Both the position numbers and the translations under genes were made by a program. DNA of 64,000 nucleotides from Arthrobacter_B citreus (GTDB lineage Bacteria > Actinomycetota > Actinomycetes > Actinomycetales > Micrococcaceae): assembly GCF_042429235.1 (NCBI RefSeq), contig NZ_JBHMBA010000001.1, one strand, 5' to 3'. Below, one piece after another: positions 17,134 through 24,615 of this stretch (positions within the stretch are counted from its first letter, which is position 1; each line of letters starts with the position of its first letter). The notes beneath the pieces were generated by a model. The model made no database searches and was not told where the DNA came from. It was given only the letters and a program-made list of their open reading frames with translations.

Positions 17134-17958
17134 ATGCGTCAACTACAAGCTGAAATCATCGCGGAAATGGGCGTGCAGCCCGAAATCGACGTCACGGCTG
17201 AAATCCGGCGGCGGGTGGACTTCCTCAAGTCCTACGCCGCGGCATCGCACACCAACGGATTCGTGCTGGGCATCAGCGGCGGCGTGGACTCCACGCTGGC
17301 CGGGAAGCTGGCCCAGCTCGCCGTCGACGAGCTGACGGCCGAGGGCACCGAATCGCAGTTCATAGCCCTGCGGCTGCCCTACCAGGTCCAGCACGACGAA
17401 GCAGATGCCCAGGCAGCGCTGGAGTTCATCCGTCCCACCCTCTCCTGGGTCTACAACGTTGCTCCGGCCGTTGACGGGTACCAGGAGGAATACGTGAAGA
17501 TGAGCGGCGAGCAGCTCAGCGACTTCAACAAGGGCAACATCAAGGCCCGCGCGCGGATGACTGCCCAGTACGCGGTTGCGGGCGAGCACAATCTGCTGGT
17601 CATCGGCACCGACCACGGAGCGGAATCCGTCACCGGCTTCTTCACGAAGTACGGCGACGGCGGCGCGGACGTCCTGCCGCTGTTCGGGCTGAACAAGCGC
17701 CAGAACCGGATGCTGCTGACCGAGCTGGGCGCCCCGGCGAACCTGGTGGACAAGGCCCCCACGGCAGACCTGCTCGATGACACTCCCGGCCAGACCGATG
17801 AGACGGAGCTGGGCATCAGTTACGACACCATTGATGATTATCTGGAAGGCCGCGATGTTCCGGAGGACGCGGCGGAGAAGATCGAGCGCCGCTTCCTGAT
17901 GACCCGGCACAAGCGCACGGTCCCGGTCAGCATCTTGGACACGTGGTGGAAGCCCTGA
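17134..17958 (+). CDS. nadE: Ammonia-dependent NAD synthetase
   Basis: A 274-residue enzyme that amidates nicotinate adenine dinucleotide to NAD using ATP and ammonia. The N-type ATP pyrophosphatase P-loop SGGVDS is at 48-53, and GTDHGAE and FTKYGDGG follow as in E. coli NadE, whose length it matches. It lacks the glutaminase domain of the larger actinobacterial enzymes. The start at 17134 follows GGAG at 4 nt; the open frame upstream runs antisense to pyrE. Confidence 0.95.
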   Translation: MRQLQAEIIAEMGVQPEIDVTAEIRRRVDFLKSYAAASHTNGFVLGISGGVDSTLAGKLAQLAVDELTAEGTESQFIALRLPYQVQHDEADAQAALEFIRPTLSWVYNVAPAVDGYQEEYVKMSGEQLSDFNKGNIKARARMTAQYAVAGEHNLLVIGTDHGAESVTGFFTKYGDGGADVLPLFGLNKRQNRMLLTELGAPANLVDKAPTADLLDDTPGQTDETELGISYDTIDDYLEGRDVPEDAAEKIERRFLMTRHKRTVPVSILDTWWKP

Positions 17959-17987
17959 GGCATGCCCTGATCCGGCGGCTCATTCGG

Positions 17988-17993
17988 TAACGT
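17988..17993 (+). promoter_or_regulatory. -10 box (TAACGT) for leaderless exodeoxyribonuclease III gene
   Basis: TAACGT is followed by 7 nt and the GTG at 18001. AAGG next to the GTG is too close to act as a normal ribosome site. Confidence 0.45.
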
Positions 17994-18000
17994 AGCAAGG

Positions 18001-18804
18001 GTGAAGATTGCTACCTGGAATGTGAACTCCATCCGTGCCCGCGCCGACCGTGTCGAAGCCTGGTTGCAGCGCTCCGACGTCGATGTCCTGGCCATTCAGG
18101 AAACCAAGGCCAAGGACGAGAATTTCCCGTGGGAGATCTTTGAGAACAACGGCTACGAAGTTGCGCACTTTGGCCTGAACCAGTGGAACGGCGTGGCGAT
18201 TGCCTCGCGGGTGGGGCTCGACGACGTCGAGCGCACCTTCCCCGGCCAGCCGAAATTCGGCAAGACGGCGGAAACCACCGCTTCGGAGGCGCGAGCCATT
18301 GGCGCCACCTGCAACGGAGTGCGGATCTGGAGCCTCTACGTGCCCAACGGCCGGTCCCTTGACGACCCCCACATGCCCTACAAGCTGAAGTGGCTGGACA
18401 TCCTGAAGGACCAGGCCGCAGGCTGGATTAAGGAAAACCCGGACCTGCCGCTGGCCCTGATGGGCGACTGGAACATTGCGCCGCAGGATGACGATGTCTG
18501 GGACATCGAGCTGTTCCAGCGCGAGAACCACACTCACGTCAGCGAACCCGAACGCCAGGCATTCCGGGCGTTCCTCGACGCCGGATTCACCGACGTCGCC
18601 CGTCCGTACACACCGGGACCCGGCGTGTACACGTATTGGGACTACACCCAGCTGCGTTTCCCGAAGAAGGAAGGCATGCGCATCGACTTTGTCCTCGGTT
18701 CCCCGGCGCTGGCCGCCCGTGTCACCGGCGCCTCGATTGACCGTGAAGAGCGCAAGGGCAAGGGCGCGTCGGACCACGCTCCCGTGATCGTGGAGCTGGA
18801 CTGA
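18001..18804 (+). CDS. xth: Exodeoxyribonuclease III (AP endonuclease family 1)
   Basis: A 267-residue Mg-dependent DNA-repair nuclease that cuts 5' of abasic sites and has 3'-exonuclease activity. Motifs run in order: ATWNVNSIRAR, IQETKAKDE (metal Glu), LYVPNG, GDWNIAP, and the C-terminal RIDFVL and SDHAPV (catalytic Asp/His). The start is GTG. The next gene begins 1 nt after the stop, suggesting one transcript. Confidence 0.95.
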   Translation: MKIATWNVNSIRARADRVEAWLQRSDVDVLAIQETKAKDENFPWEIFENNGYEVAHFGLNQWNGVAIASRVGLDDVERTFPGQPKFGKTAETTASEARAIGATCNGVRIWSLYVPNGRSLDDPHMPYKLKWLDILKDQAAGWIKENPDLPLALMGDWNIAPQDDDVWDIELFQRENHTHVSEPERQAFRAFLDAGFTDVARPYTPGPGVYTYWDYTQLRFPKKEGMRIDFVLGSPALAARVTGASIDREERKGKGASDHAPVIVELD

Positions 18805-18805
18805 C

Positions 18806-19660
18806 GTGACCGGGCAGCCGCAGCGCTCCCTGTACCGCACGTTCCCCTACGTGTCGCACCTGCGTGTCTACGAGCCGCTGGATGTGTTTGACGACAACCA
18901 GCAGCTGGCCATCATGGAGCAGCGGGCGCGCGGGCGGCATGAAACCGAGGTCCTGGACCGCAGCGACGCCGTGCGCCGCCTGGTCCGCGCCGTATCGGAT
19001 CCGTTCCCGCACAGCACCACCGATTTGGTCCGCGTGCTGCACTATCCCGGGCATGAAGGAACCACCCGGCGGCTGTACTGCCCCAACCAGCTCGCGGTCC
19101 GGGCGTCCCTGGCGGCGGAGTCACTGGGTGAGAGCATCCGCGGACCCCTGGTGGACGTCCTGGTGCCCGAGGTGGCCCGCGAGGCGCACGCCGCCCGCAT
19201 CGATCCCGACTCCTTCGCCGACTCGCTCGCGCATCTCCACACCCGGTCGGCAACCTGGGGTGTTCCGTTTGGCTGGTTCGTGCTGCTGCATGAAGAAGAC
19301 CACGCAGAGGTGGTGGAGGACGACGGCAAGGTCCAGACCGTGCGGCTGACCGCACCCGTGAGCCAGTGCCTGGACCGGGCCCGTCGGGCCACGGCCGCGC
19401 TGGCGCTGGCCGCGCCGGAACTGGACCTGCTCGATGAACTGGATGAGCTCACCAACTGGCTGGAAATCTTTTCCGAGGATGCGGTCCTGGAACTGGACTA
19501 CGGTCCGGTGGCGGATCTGGTCTTCCCCGACGACTCGCCGTCCGATGTCCGGCTGGGCATCGAGTCCCTGGCTGAAGGCGACATGACCGGAGCCGCCGCG
19601 TCCTACCGCCGGCTGGCCAACCGCTGGATTCCGATCCGCCAGCTGGCCCGCGCCAGCTAG
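18806..19660 (+). CDS. Hypothetical protein, 284 aa, downstream of xth
   Basis: Not recognised. The 284-residue soluble protein starts with GTG 1 nt after the xth stop, so it is probably co-transcribed. It is acidic and mostly helical, with a conserved-looking start (RTFPYVSHLRVYEPL), a central WGVPFGWFVLLHEEDH segment, and a Leu/Asp/Glu-rich helical stretch near 205-225. There is no Cys cluster, P-loop or signal peptide. Whether it works with the nuclease is unknown; position is the only hint. Confidence 0.7.
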   Translation: MTGQPQRSLYRTFPYVSHLRVYEPLDVFDDNQQLAIMEQRARGRHETEVLDRSDAVRRLVRAVSDPFPHSTTDLVRVLHYPGHEGTTRRLYCPNQLAVRASLAAESLGESIRGPLVDVLVPEVAREAHAARIDPDSFADSLAHLHTRSATWGVPFGWFVLLHEEDHAEVVEDDGKVQTVRLTAPVSQCLDRARRATAALALAAPELDLLDELDELTNWLEIFSEDAVLELDYGPVADLVFPDDSPSDVRLGIESLAEGDMTGAAASYRRLANRWIPIRQLARAS

Positions 19661-19662
19661 AC

Positions 19663-20274
19663 CTAGCGGACCCGGTCCTCGCGGCTGAAGCGCAGCTTGC
19701 GGCCGCCGTCAATGCTGATCAGCACCGGTGTTTCCCGGCCCAGCGCGACGTCGAGTGCCTCCACCAGAGCCGTGGCGTCCGCCGCGATCAGGTGCGGGGC
19801 CGCACCCTGGCGCGGATTGATGCGGATCCGCAGCGCCGAACTGCCGCGCAGGTCATAGGTGCTGACGGCGGCGGCGGCCACGTCCGGGTCTTCCTGCAGC
19901 GCCGACCGCAGCGCCTGTTCCGCCATGGCCCCGCTGATCGCCACCCGGCCCGGGGCGCCGTCGTCGTCATATTCCGAGACCAGCGTGCCGGTTCGTCCCC
20001 GGCCCTGTGCCGCGGCCCAAAGGATCAGCAGGACTATCGCCACGGCCATGGCCAGGACCAGCAGCGCCCACATCCAGCTTTGGGACTGGCCCGGCACAGC
20101 GGTTTGCTCACCGAACTCCTGCACCCTCTCCAGCAGGCCGGGGGCAAAGGACTGCCAGCGGGCGGCAGCCTGCGCGGACAGGCTGATCCACAGCAGCCCG
20201 CCGCCGATGCCGATCAGGATCAATCCCAGCAGCCCCAGCAGGACTCGGTTCAGCGTCCTCGGAGTCCGGTTCAC
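19663..20274 (-). CDS. AmaP-like alkaline-shock membrane-anchor protein
   Basis: A 203-residue protein with two N-terminal transmembrane helices (about 10-32 and 68-88) flanking an external loop, then a cytosolic alpha/beta domain of about 100 residues ending near ISIDGGRKLRFSREDRVR. This layout matches AmaP, which tethers Asp23 to the membrane in staphylococci. It is the last gene of a five-gene minus-strand operon headed by an Asp23 protein and overlaps the preceding gene by 4 nt. The C-terminal domain is itself Asp23-like in pattern (VAISGAMAEQALRSAL). Confidence 0.75.
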   Translation of the reverse strand: MNRTPRTLNRVLLGLLGLILIGIGGGLLWISLSAQAAARWQSFAPGLLERVQEFGEQTAVPGQSQSWMWALLVLAMAVAIVLLILWAAAQGRGRTGTLVSEYDDDGAPGRVAISGAMAEQALRSALQEDPDVAAAAVSTYDLRGSSALRIRINPRQGAAPHLIAADATALVEALDVALGRETPVLISIDGGRKLRFSREDRVR

Positions 20275-20855
20275 TGCCCGATCACCCCCAGGGTGGAGAC
20301 CTGCACGCGCACCTCGGGCTGCGGCTCCAACCCGGTCAGCTGCAGTTCCTCCTCCACGGCCTCCCGCACCACCTCGGCATTGACGGGAACACCGGAAGTC
20401 GGGCGGATCCGCACGTCCACGCGGTTCCTGCCAACGGTCACCAGCACCTGTTCCGCGGTGACCCCGGCGGTGAGCCGTGCGCGGCGGGCCAGCGAGGAAG
20501 CCAGCACTTCAGCGTCCACGACGACGGCGGCCCTCGGGTTGGGCAGCGCATAGCGCGGACGGCGGCCCGGCAGGACCGCCTGCAGCAAAAACGCCAGTCC
20601 GGCCAGCAGGAGCAGCAGGCCGCTGAGCCCCAGGACACCCGTGTCCGCGCCGGCGGGCAGGCGTGACAGCCAGGTGCCGAGGGCTGTCGGGTCAGTCAGC
20701 CAGGCATCCTGGCCCAGCGCCTGCAGCGTTGCTTCCAGCAGGACATAAAGGCAGAACAGGATCCCAAGGAACGCGGCAATCATGGATCCCGGTGTCCGGC
20801 TGGCATGGGTTTCGCGGCGTACGATCCGCCGGGTGAGGGAGTCGTTGCCGTTCAA
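20271..20855 (-). CDS. DUF6286-type membrane protein of the Asp23 operon
   Basis: A 194-residue protein with two hydrophobic helices (about 25-45 and 72-95) and a C-terminal soluble domain (residues 110-194) with repeated Val/Glu-rich strands. The pattern matches DUF6286 proteins found beside Asp23 genes in actinobacteria. It overlaps its neighbours by 4 nt on both sides. The role is unknown; it is probably a second membrane anchor for the Asp23-like layer. Confidence 0.72.
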   Translation of the reverse strand: MNGNDSLTRRIVRRETHASRTPGSMIAAFLGILFCLYVLLEATLQALGQDAWLTDPTALGTWLSRLPAGADTGVLGLSGLLLLLAGLAFLLQAVLPGRRPRYALPNPRAAVVVDAEVLASSLARRARLTAGVTAEQVLVTVGRNRVDVRIRPTSGVPVNAEVVREAVEEELQLTGLEPQPEVRVQVSTLGVIGQ

Positions 20856-21247
20856 CGGACCCTGCTCCCTTCGCTGATCTGGACGCCCGTGACGCGGATG
20901 TCCACCCGCGACACCAGGGATCCGGTCAGCCCGGTGACCTTGTCCTTCAGGAACGGCTTTGCGGCATGCGCGCGGTCCCAGACCGATCCGCCGGACCGGG
21001 CGATGAGCCCGGGATCGGCGGCAATCCGGTTCAGTGCGGGCAGCGACACCGGCAGGGACAGGGACATGGCCAGCATGCCCTGGTCATCGGACCAGGCGAC
21101 GCGGATGGCGGACGGGGGCACGTCAAAGAACTCGGCCGCTGCGGCCTTTGCCGTGGAAGTCAGCGCCTGGGTGCTGATGCGGTTGTGGCCAGCCAGCCCG
21201 GAAGTGCGTGCACCAGCTGGAGAGGCGGCCAGGACTGCGTGGCTCAC
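20852..21247 (-). CDS. Small Asp23-operon protein, 131 aa
   Basis: A 131-residue soluble protein starting with GTG, which overlaps the stop of the DUF2273 gene by 4 nt (GTGA). The sequence (AAAAEFFDVPPSAIRVAWSD, then MSLSLPVSLPALNRI and SRVDIRVTGVQI) reads as one alpha/beta domain of Asp23-like size, but I cannot assign it to a named family. Its place in the middle of the operon makes it part of the same envelope system. Confidence 0.68.
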   Translation of the reverse strand: MSHAVLAASPAGARTSGLAGHNRISTQALTSTAKAAAAEFFDVPPSAIRVAWSDDQGMLAMSLSLPVSLPALNRIAADPGLIARSGGSVWDRAHAAKPFLKDKVTGLTGSLVSRVDIRVTGVQISEGSRVR

Positions 21248-21435
21248 GAGGAAGAACGGCGTCCGGTCAGCGCATCACGGACGGTGCGGAAATCCACTTT
21301 GCCCTCCGCGGCGCGCCCGCACAGGGCGCCCACTGCGATGAACAGCGCCATCAGGAGGAATCCCCAAAAATCGAAAATCAGGGCGGTGAAGGCCAAAACT
21401 GCCCCGATCGCCATGCCCGTAACGGTTGGTTTCAT
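21244..21435 (-). CDS. DUF2273 small membrane protein
   Basis: A 63-residue protein with two closely spaced hydrophobic helices (GMAIGAVLAFTALIF and FLLMALFIAVGALCGRAAEGK) and a short basic tail. This matches DUF2273, a companion of Asp23/AmaP operons. It is separated from the Asp23 gene by 106 nt with no visible signal, and overlaps the next gene by 4 nt. Confidence 0.82.
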   Translation of the reverse strand: MKPTVTGMAIGAVLAFTALIFDFWGFLLMALFIAVGALCGRAAEGKVDFRTVRDALTGRRSSS

Positions 21436-21541
21436 AGTTCCTGCCTCATGACGGTGTTCCCTGGTGTTGCGTTCCCGGCTCTATTCGACCCTATACTGCT
21501 TGCTCCCGCACTGCCTTGCCCGCTGCGGCCCGCACTGCCCG

Positions 21542-22138
21542 CTACGCCGGAGAGGAACCCGTCCGCACTGTCTTATCCGGGCGGCCTTCGGGGGCTCCCG
21601 GAATCTGCACGTCGTTGACGTCAACGTTGACTTCGACCACGCGCAGGCCCACAAGGGATTCCACCGCGGAGTACACCGCGGCGCGGACGGCGTCCGCGAT
21701 CCGGGTCAGCGGGATGCCGTAGACGGCCACCAGGGTGACGTCGACAGCCACTTCGGTTTCCCCGACTTCCACGTGGACACCCTGAGTGGCACTGGATCCT
21801 CCCACCGCGTCCCGGACAGCTCCGAGCGCACGCCCGGAACCGGTGCCGAGCGCGTAGACACCCTCCACCGTGCGCGCGGCAATGGCGGCAACCTTCGCCA
21901 CAGCCTGCTCGCTGATGGCGGTCTTGCCGCCGATGTTCTCGGGGACGACTCCGGTCCCCGCCGGGGCGGCAGGCGCAGCGGCAGGCGCAGCGACAGGTGC
22001 CGGGGCGGGTGCCTGCACCGGCGCGGGCGCATGGGCCGGCGTGCCCGGTGAACGGGGAGCCGTGGCAGCGTCTGCGGATCCGCTGCCTGCCGGGGGCAGG
22101 TTGGCTGGAGAAAGGTTCTGGTTCTGGGCGTCATCCAT
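21542..22138 (-). CDS. Asp23/Gls24 family envelope stress protein
   Basis: A 198-residue protein. Residues 1-60 are a low-complexity Ala/Pro-rich arm with repeated AP(A/V) units; 65-175 is the Asp23 domain (GKTAISEQAVAKVAAIAARTV, VEVGETEVAVDVTLVAVYG, VNVDVNDVQI). Asp23 forms a membrane-associated layer in firmicutes, tethered by AmaP, and responds to cell-wall or alkaline stress. Here it heads the operon and sits directly behind a -10 box, so its mRNA is probably leaderless. Confidence 0.9.
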   Translation of the reverse strand: MDDAQNQNLSPANLPPAGSGSADAATAPRSPGTPAHAPAPVQAPAPAPVAAPAAAPAAPAGTGVVPENIGGKTAISEQAVAKVAAIAARTVEGVYALGTGSGRALGAVRDAVGGSSATQGVHVEVGETEVAVDVTLVAVYGIPLTRIADAVRAAVYSAVESLVGLRVVEVNVDVNDVQIPGAPEGRPDKTVRTGSSPA

Positions 22139-22145
22139 GGTGCCC

Positions 22146-22151
22146 AGCGTA
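22146..22151 (-). promoter_or_regulatory. -10 box (TACGCT) for the leaderless Asp23 operon
   Basis: On the minus strand TACGCT is followed by 7 nt and the ATG at 22138. Confidence 0.5.
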
Positions 22152-22195
22152 TCCTGCAGCCCTCACCCGCGGGCAGGTTTGCTTCCCCGCGCTGC

Positions 22196-22639
22196 TCAAC
22201 GCATGCCAACCCGGCGGCCGGTGACCATGGTGGGTTGGATTCCAATAAAAACATCGCGGTGCCCGCCGCCCCAGGGCTCGGCCATGCGGCGGCCCCAGAG
22301 CGCCGTCAACAATTCGGAGTCCACGACGGGCGCTGCCCTCCCGCTGAGGAGGACGGACCAGCCGTCCATCCGGAGCGCATCGTGGTCATCAATCTGGAAG
22401 GAGGCGTTGCGGTAGTCCCCTCCCCCGCCAAGGACGCCGTCCGCTGCGGTGCGGAAGTAGACAGCCTTGTCGTGGACAACGTAGTTCACCGGAAAAACCA
22501 GGACCCGGCCGTTGTCGGAATAGGCAACCCTCCCGGTTCCCTGCCCGGCCAGAAGCGTCCAGCATTCAGTTTCGGTCAGGTCCTCGCTGCGGTGAGTGCC
22601 CGCGGTTTCCCATGCAAAATCCTGTGCATCCGTCGCCAT
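22196..22639 (-). CDS. Pyridoxamine 5'-phosphate oxidase-fold protein
   Basis: A 147-residue protein of the flavin-reductase-like split-barrel fold (LTETECWTLLAGQGTGRVAYSD, FPVNYVVHDKAVYFRTA, DGWSVLLSGRA). Short stand-alone members bind FMN, F420 or haem; this one cannot be assigned to a cofactor. The start at 22639 is chosen over 22642 and longer forms because GGAGG stands 5 nt upstream of it. The gene lies just downstream of the tRNA cluster terminator on the same strand. Confidence 0.85.
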   Translation of the reverse strand: MATDAQDFAWETAGTHRSEDLTETECWTLLAGQGTGRVAYSDNGRVLVFPVNYVVHDKAVYFRTAADGVLGGGGDYRNASFQIDDHDALRMDGWSVLLSGRAAPVVDSELLTALWGRRMAEPWGGGHRDVFIGIQPTMVTGRRVGMR

Positions 22640-22729
22640 CATTGCCTCCGAAGTAGATTTCGGACAAGTTAAGCGCAAATGGGGTGAATTTGGAAAGAGC
22701 TGCGGCACGCTCAGGAGGCAGGACAAAGA

Positions 22730-22760
22730 AAAACCCCGAACTCATGGAGTTCGGGGTTTT
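22730..22760 (-). terminator. Terminator of the tRNA-Glu-Asp-Phe operon
   Basis: AAAACCCCGAACTC pairs with GAGTTCGGGGTTTT around a 3-nt loop, 3 nt after the encoded CCA of tRNA-Phe. T-tracts on both sides make it a strong intrinsic terminator. Confidence 0.9.
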
Positions 22761-22763
22761 AGC

Positions 22764-22839
22764 TGGTGGCTCCGACCGGCGTCGATCCGGTGACCTTTCG
22801 ATTTTCAGTCGAACGCTCTACCAACTGAGCTACAGAGCC
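22764..22839 (-). tRNA. tRNA-Phe (anticodon GAA)
   Basis: A full cloverleaf on the minus strand: acceptor GGCTCTG/CGGAGCC (one G-U pair), D-arm GCTC..GAGC, anticodon loop CTGAAAA, T-arm with GATCGACGC, discriminator A, and an encoded CCA. It is the third and last tRNA of the cluster. Confidence 0.96.
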
Positions 22840-22897
22840 GGGCATCATCGCTGCCGATGATCACCGAGATCTTCCAAATCGCTTCAGAAAATCTGAG

Positions 22898-22971
22898 CGA
22901 CCCTGACGGGACTCGAACCCGCGACCTCCGCCGTGACAGGGCGGCGCGCTAACCAACTGCGCTACAGGGCC
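22898..22971 (-). tRNA. tRNA-Asp (anticodon GTC)
   Basis: Cloverleaf with acceptor GGCCCTG/CAGGGTC, anticodon loop CTGTCAC in a GCCGCC-type stem, T-loop GTTCGAGTC and discriminator G. CCA is not encoded. Confidence 0.96.
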
Positions 22972-23030
22972 TTACTTTTCACGAGTGTAAACTCTACCAG
23001 CATTTCACCGGTCCGATTACCACTCATGAG

Positions 23031-23103
23031 TACCCCCAACGGGATTCGAACCCGTGCCGCCGCCGTGAAAGGGCGGTGTCCTAGGCCGCTAGACGATGGG
23101 GGC
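23031..23103 (-). tRNA. tRNA-Glu (anticodon TTC)
   Basis: Cloverleaf with acceptor GCCCCCA/TGGGGGT, anticodon loop CTTTCAC, T-loop GTTCGAATC and discriminator A. CCA is not encoded. It is the first tRNA of the minus-strand cluster. Confidence 0.96.
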
Positions 23104-23236
23104 CTTTAGAACACACAGGAACGCCGTCCGATCGGAAGTTTCCGTTCGTTTGCGCCCCGGTGGACTCATAAAACTATAGGGCCTGTTCGGGAAAACAGCA
23201 AAACGGCTGCGCTCACTCCCGGACGCCGACCCCCAT

Positions 23237-23242
23237 TAGAGT
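23237..23242 (+). promoter_or_regulatory. -10 box (TAGAGT) for the leaderless metallopeptidase gene
   Basis: TAGAGT is followed by 7 nt and the GTG at 23250. Confidence 0.5.
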
Positions 23243-23249
23243 GGCTTAG

Positions 23250-23621
23250 GTGCCCATAGACATGCTTCCCGAAGACTTCGAGACCGCGGTTGACGACGCC
23301 ATCGACTCCATCCCCGCGGATCTGGCAGCCGCCATGAACAACGTCGCAATTTTCATCGAGGATGAGTACATTCCCGGGCCCGGTGAGGACCCGGAGACCG
23401 AACTTCTGGGCGTCTACGAGGGCACCCCGCTGACGGAACGGGATTCCTGGTGGGACGCTGGCTCACTGCCGGACCGGATCGTCATATTCCGTGGACCGCT
23501 GATGCGGATGTGTTCCTCCAGGGACGAGCTGGTGCGTGAAATCCGCATCACGGTCATCCATGAAGTTGCCCATCATTTTGGCATCGACGATGCCCGGCTG
23601 CATGAACTCGGCTGGGGGTAG
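23250..23621 (+). CDS. Metallopeptidase family protein (minimal zincin)
   Basis: A 123-residue protein of the minimal metalloprotease family common in actinobacteria. The zincin motif is IHEVAHHFGID near the C-terminus, giving two zinc His, the catalytic Glu and a third ligand in the GxxD/H part. The short acidic N-terminal half is typical. The substrate is unknown. The start is GTG at 23250 behind a -10 box; an ATG four codons later is possible. Confidence 0.87.
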   Translation: MPIDMLPEDFETAVDDAIDSIPADLAAAMNNVAIFIEDEYIPGPGEDPETELLGVYEGTPLTERDSWWDAGSLPDRIVIFRGPLMRMCSSRDELVREIRITVIHEVAHHFGIDDARLHELGWG

Positions 23622-23622
23622 C

Positions 23623-23628
23623 TAGCCT
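23623..23628 (+). promoter_or_regulatory. -10 box (TAGCCT) for the leaderless CDF transporter gene
   Basis: TAGCCT is followed by 6 nt (TAAGGC) and the ATG at 23635. It starts just after the stop of the preceding gene. Confidence 0.5.
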
Positions 23629-23634
23629 TAAGGC

Positions 23635-24564
23635 ATGGGAGATCATCACGGCCACAGCCACGGACTGCCGGCAGGCACCGCAACGGGACGTCACCGGCGC
23701 AAGCTGCTGATCGTTTTCCTGATCACCATCAGCGTCGTGTTCATCCAGGTGGCAGGCGCACTGCTCTCCGGTTCACTGGCGCTGCTGGCCGACGCCGGAC
23801 ACATGCTTTCCGACGCCGCCGGCGTCTCCATCGCCCTGCTTGCGGCGTGGATCGCCACCCGGCCGGCAACCAAGCGCCGGACCTACGGATACCAGCGCGC
23901 CGAGGTCCTGGCAGCGCTGGCCAACGCCGTGCTGCTGATCGTCATTGCCACCGTCATTTTCGTTGAAGCGATCCGGCGCTTTGGCTCTGAACCCGAAGTG
24001 CACACCGGGCTCATGCTCGGCGCGGCCATCGTTGGCGGACTGGCCAACCTCGCTTCGCTGCTGGTGCTGCAGAGCGGCCGTAAGGAAAGCCTGAACGTGC
24101 GCGGCGCCTACCTCGAGGTCCTCGGCGACCTGCTGGGTTCGGCCGCCGTCGTTGTCTCCGCCGTGGTCATCATGCTCACCGGTTACCAGCAGGCGGACAC
24201 CTGGGCATCGATCCTGATTGCCCTCATGATCCTGCCCCGAGCCTGGTCCCTGCTCAAGGAAGTCATCGACGTCCTGCTCGAAGCCACTCCGCAGGGCGTG
24301 GACACCGAAATGATCCGCGAGCACATCGTAAAGGTGGACGGCATTTCCGATGCCCACGACATCCACATCTGGACCATCACGTCCGGCGTTCCCGTCTTCT
24401 CGGCCCATGTGGTGGTCGATGACGACCACCTCACCTCGGAACGGATGGATCAGCTCCTGGACCGGCTGACGGGCTGCCTGAGCCAGCATTTTGACACCGA
24501 GCACTGCACCTTCCAGCTCGAACCTGCCAGCCATGCGGTTCACGAGGGGCACCAACACGCCTGA
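23635..24564 (+). CDS. Cation diffusion facilitator transporter (Zn/Cd/Co exporter)
   Basis: A 309-residue inner-membrane proton/metal antiporter of the CzcD/ZitB type. A His-rich N-terminus (GDHHGHSHG) leads into six transmembrane helices. The metal-site motifs are DAGHMLSDAAG in TM2 and EVLGDLLGS in TM5. A cytosolic C-terminal domain (DAHDIHIWTITSG) and a His-containing tail follow. It would export zinc or related divalent metals. No metal regulator is adjacent. Confidence 0.93.
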   Translation: MGDHHGHSHGLPAGTATGRHRRKLLIVFLITISVVFIQVAGALLSGSLALLADAGHMLSDAAGVSIALLAAWIATRPATKRRTYGYQRAEVLAALANAVLLIVIATVIFVEAIRRFGSEPEVHTGLMLGAAIVGGLANLASLLVLQSGRKESLNVRGAYLEVLGDLLGSAAVVVSAVVIMLTGYQQADTWASILIALMILPRAWSLLKEVIDVLLEATPQGVDTEMIREHIVKVDGISDAHDIHIWTITSGVPVFSAHVVVDDDHLTSERMDQLLDRLTGCLSQHFDTEHCTFQLEPASHAVHEGHQHA

Positions 24565-24568
24565 GCCT

Positions 24569-24600
24569 GGCCGCCGGGACCGGGACCGAGCCCGGCGGCC
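24569..24600. terminator. Convergent terminator hairpin
   Basis: A perfect 10-bp stem GGCCGCCGGG/CCCGGCGGCC with a 12-nt loop lies between the CDF and universal-stress genes. There is no T-run. Confidence 0.65.
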
Positions 24601-24615
24601 GGTCCGCGCCAGGGA

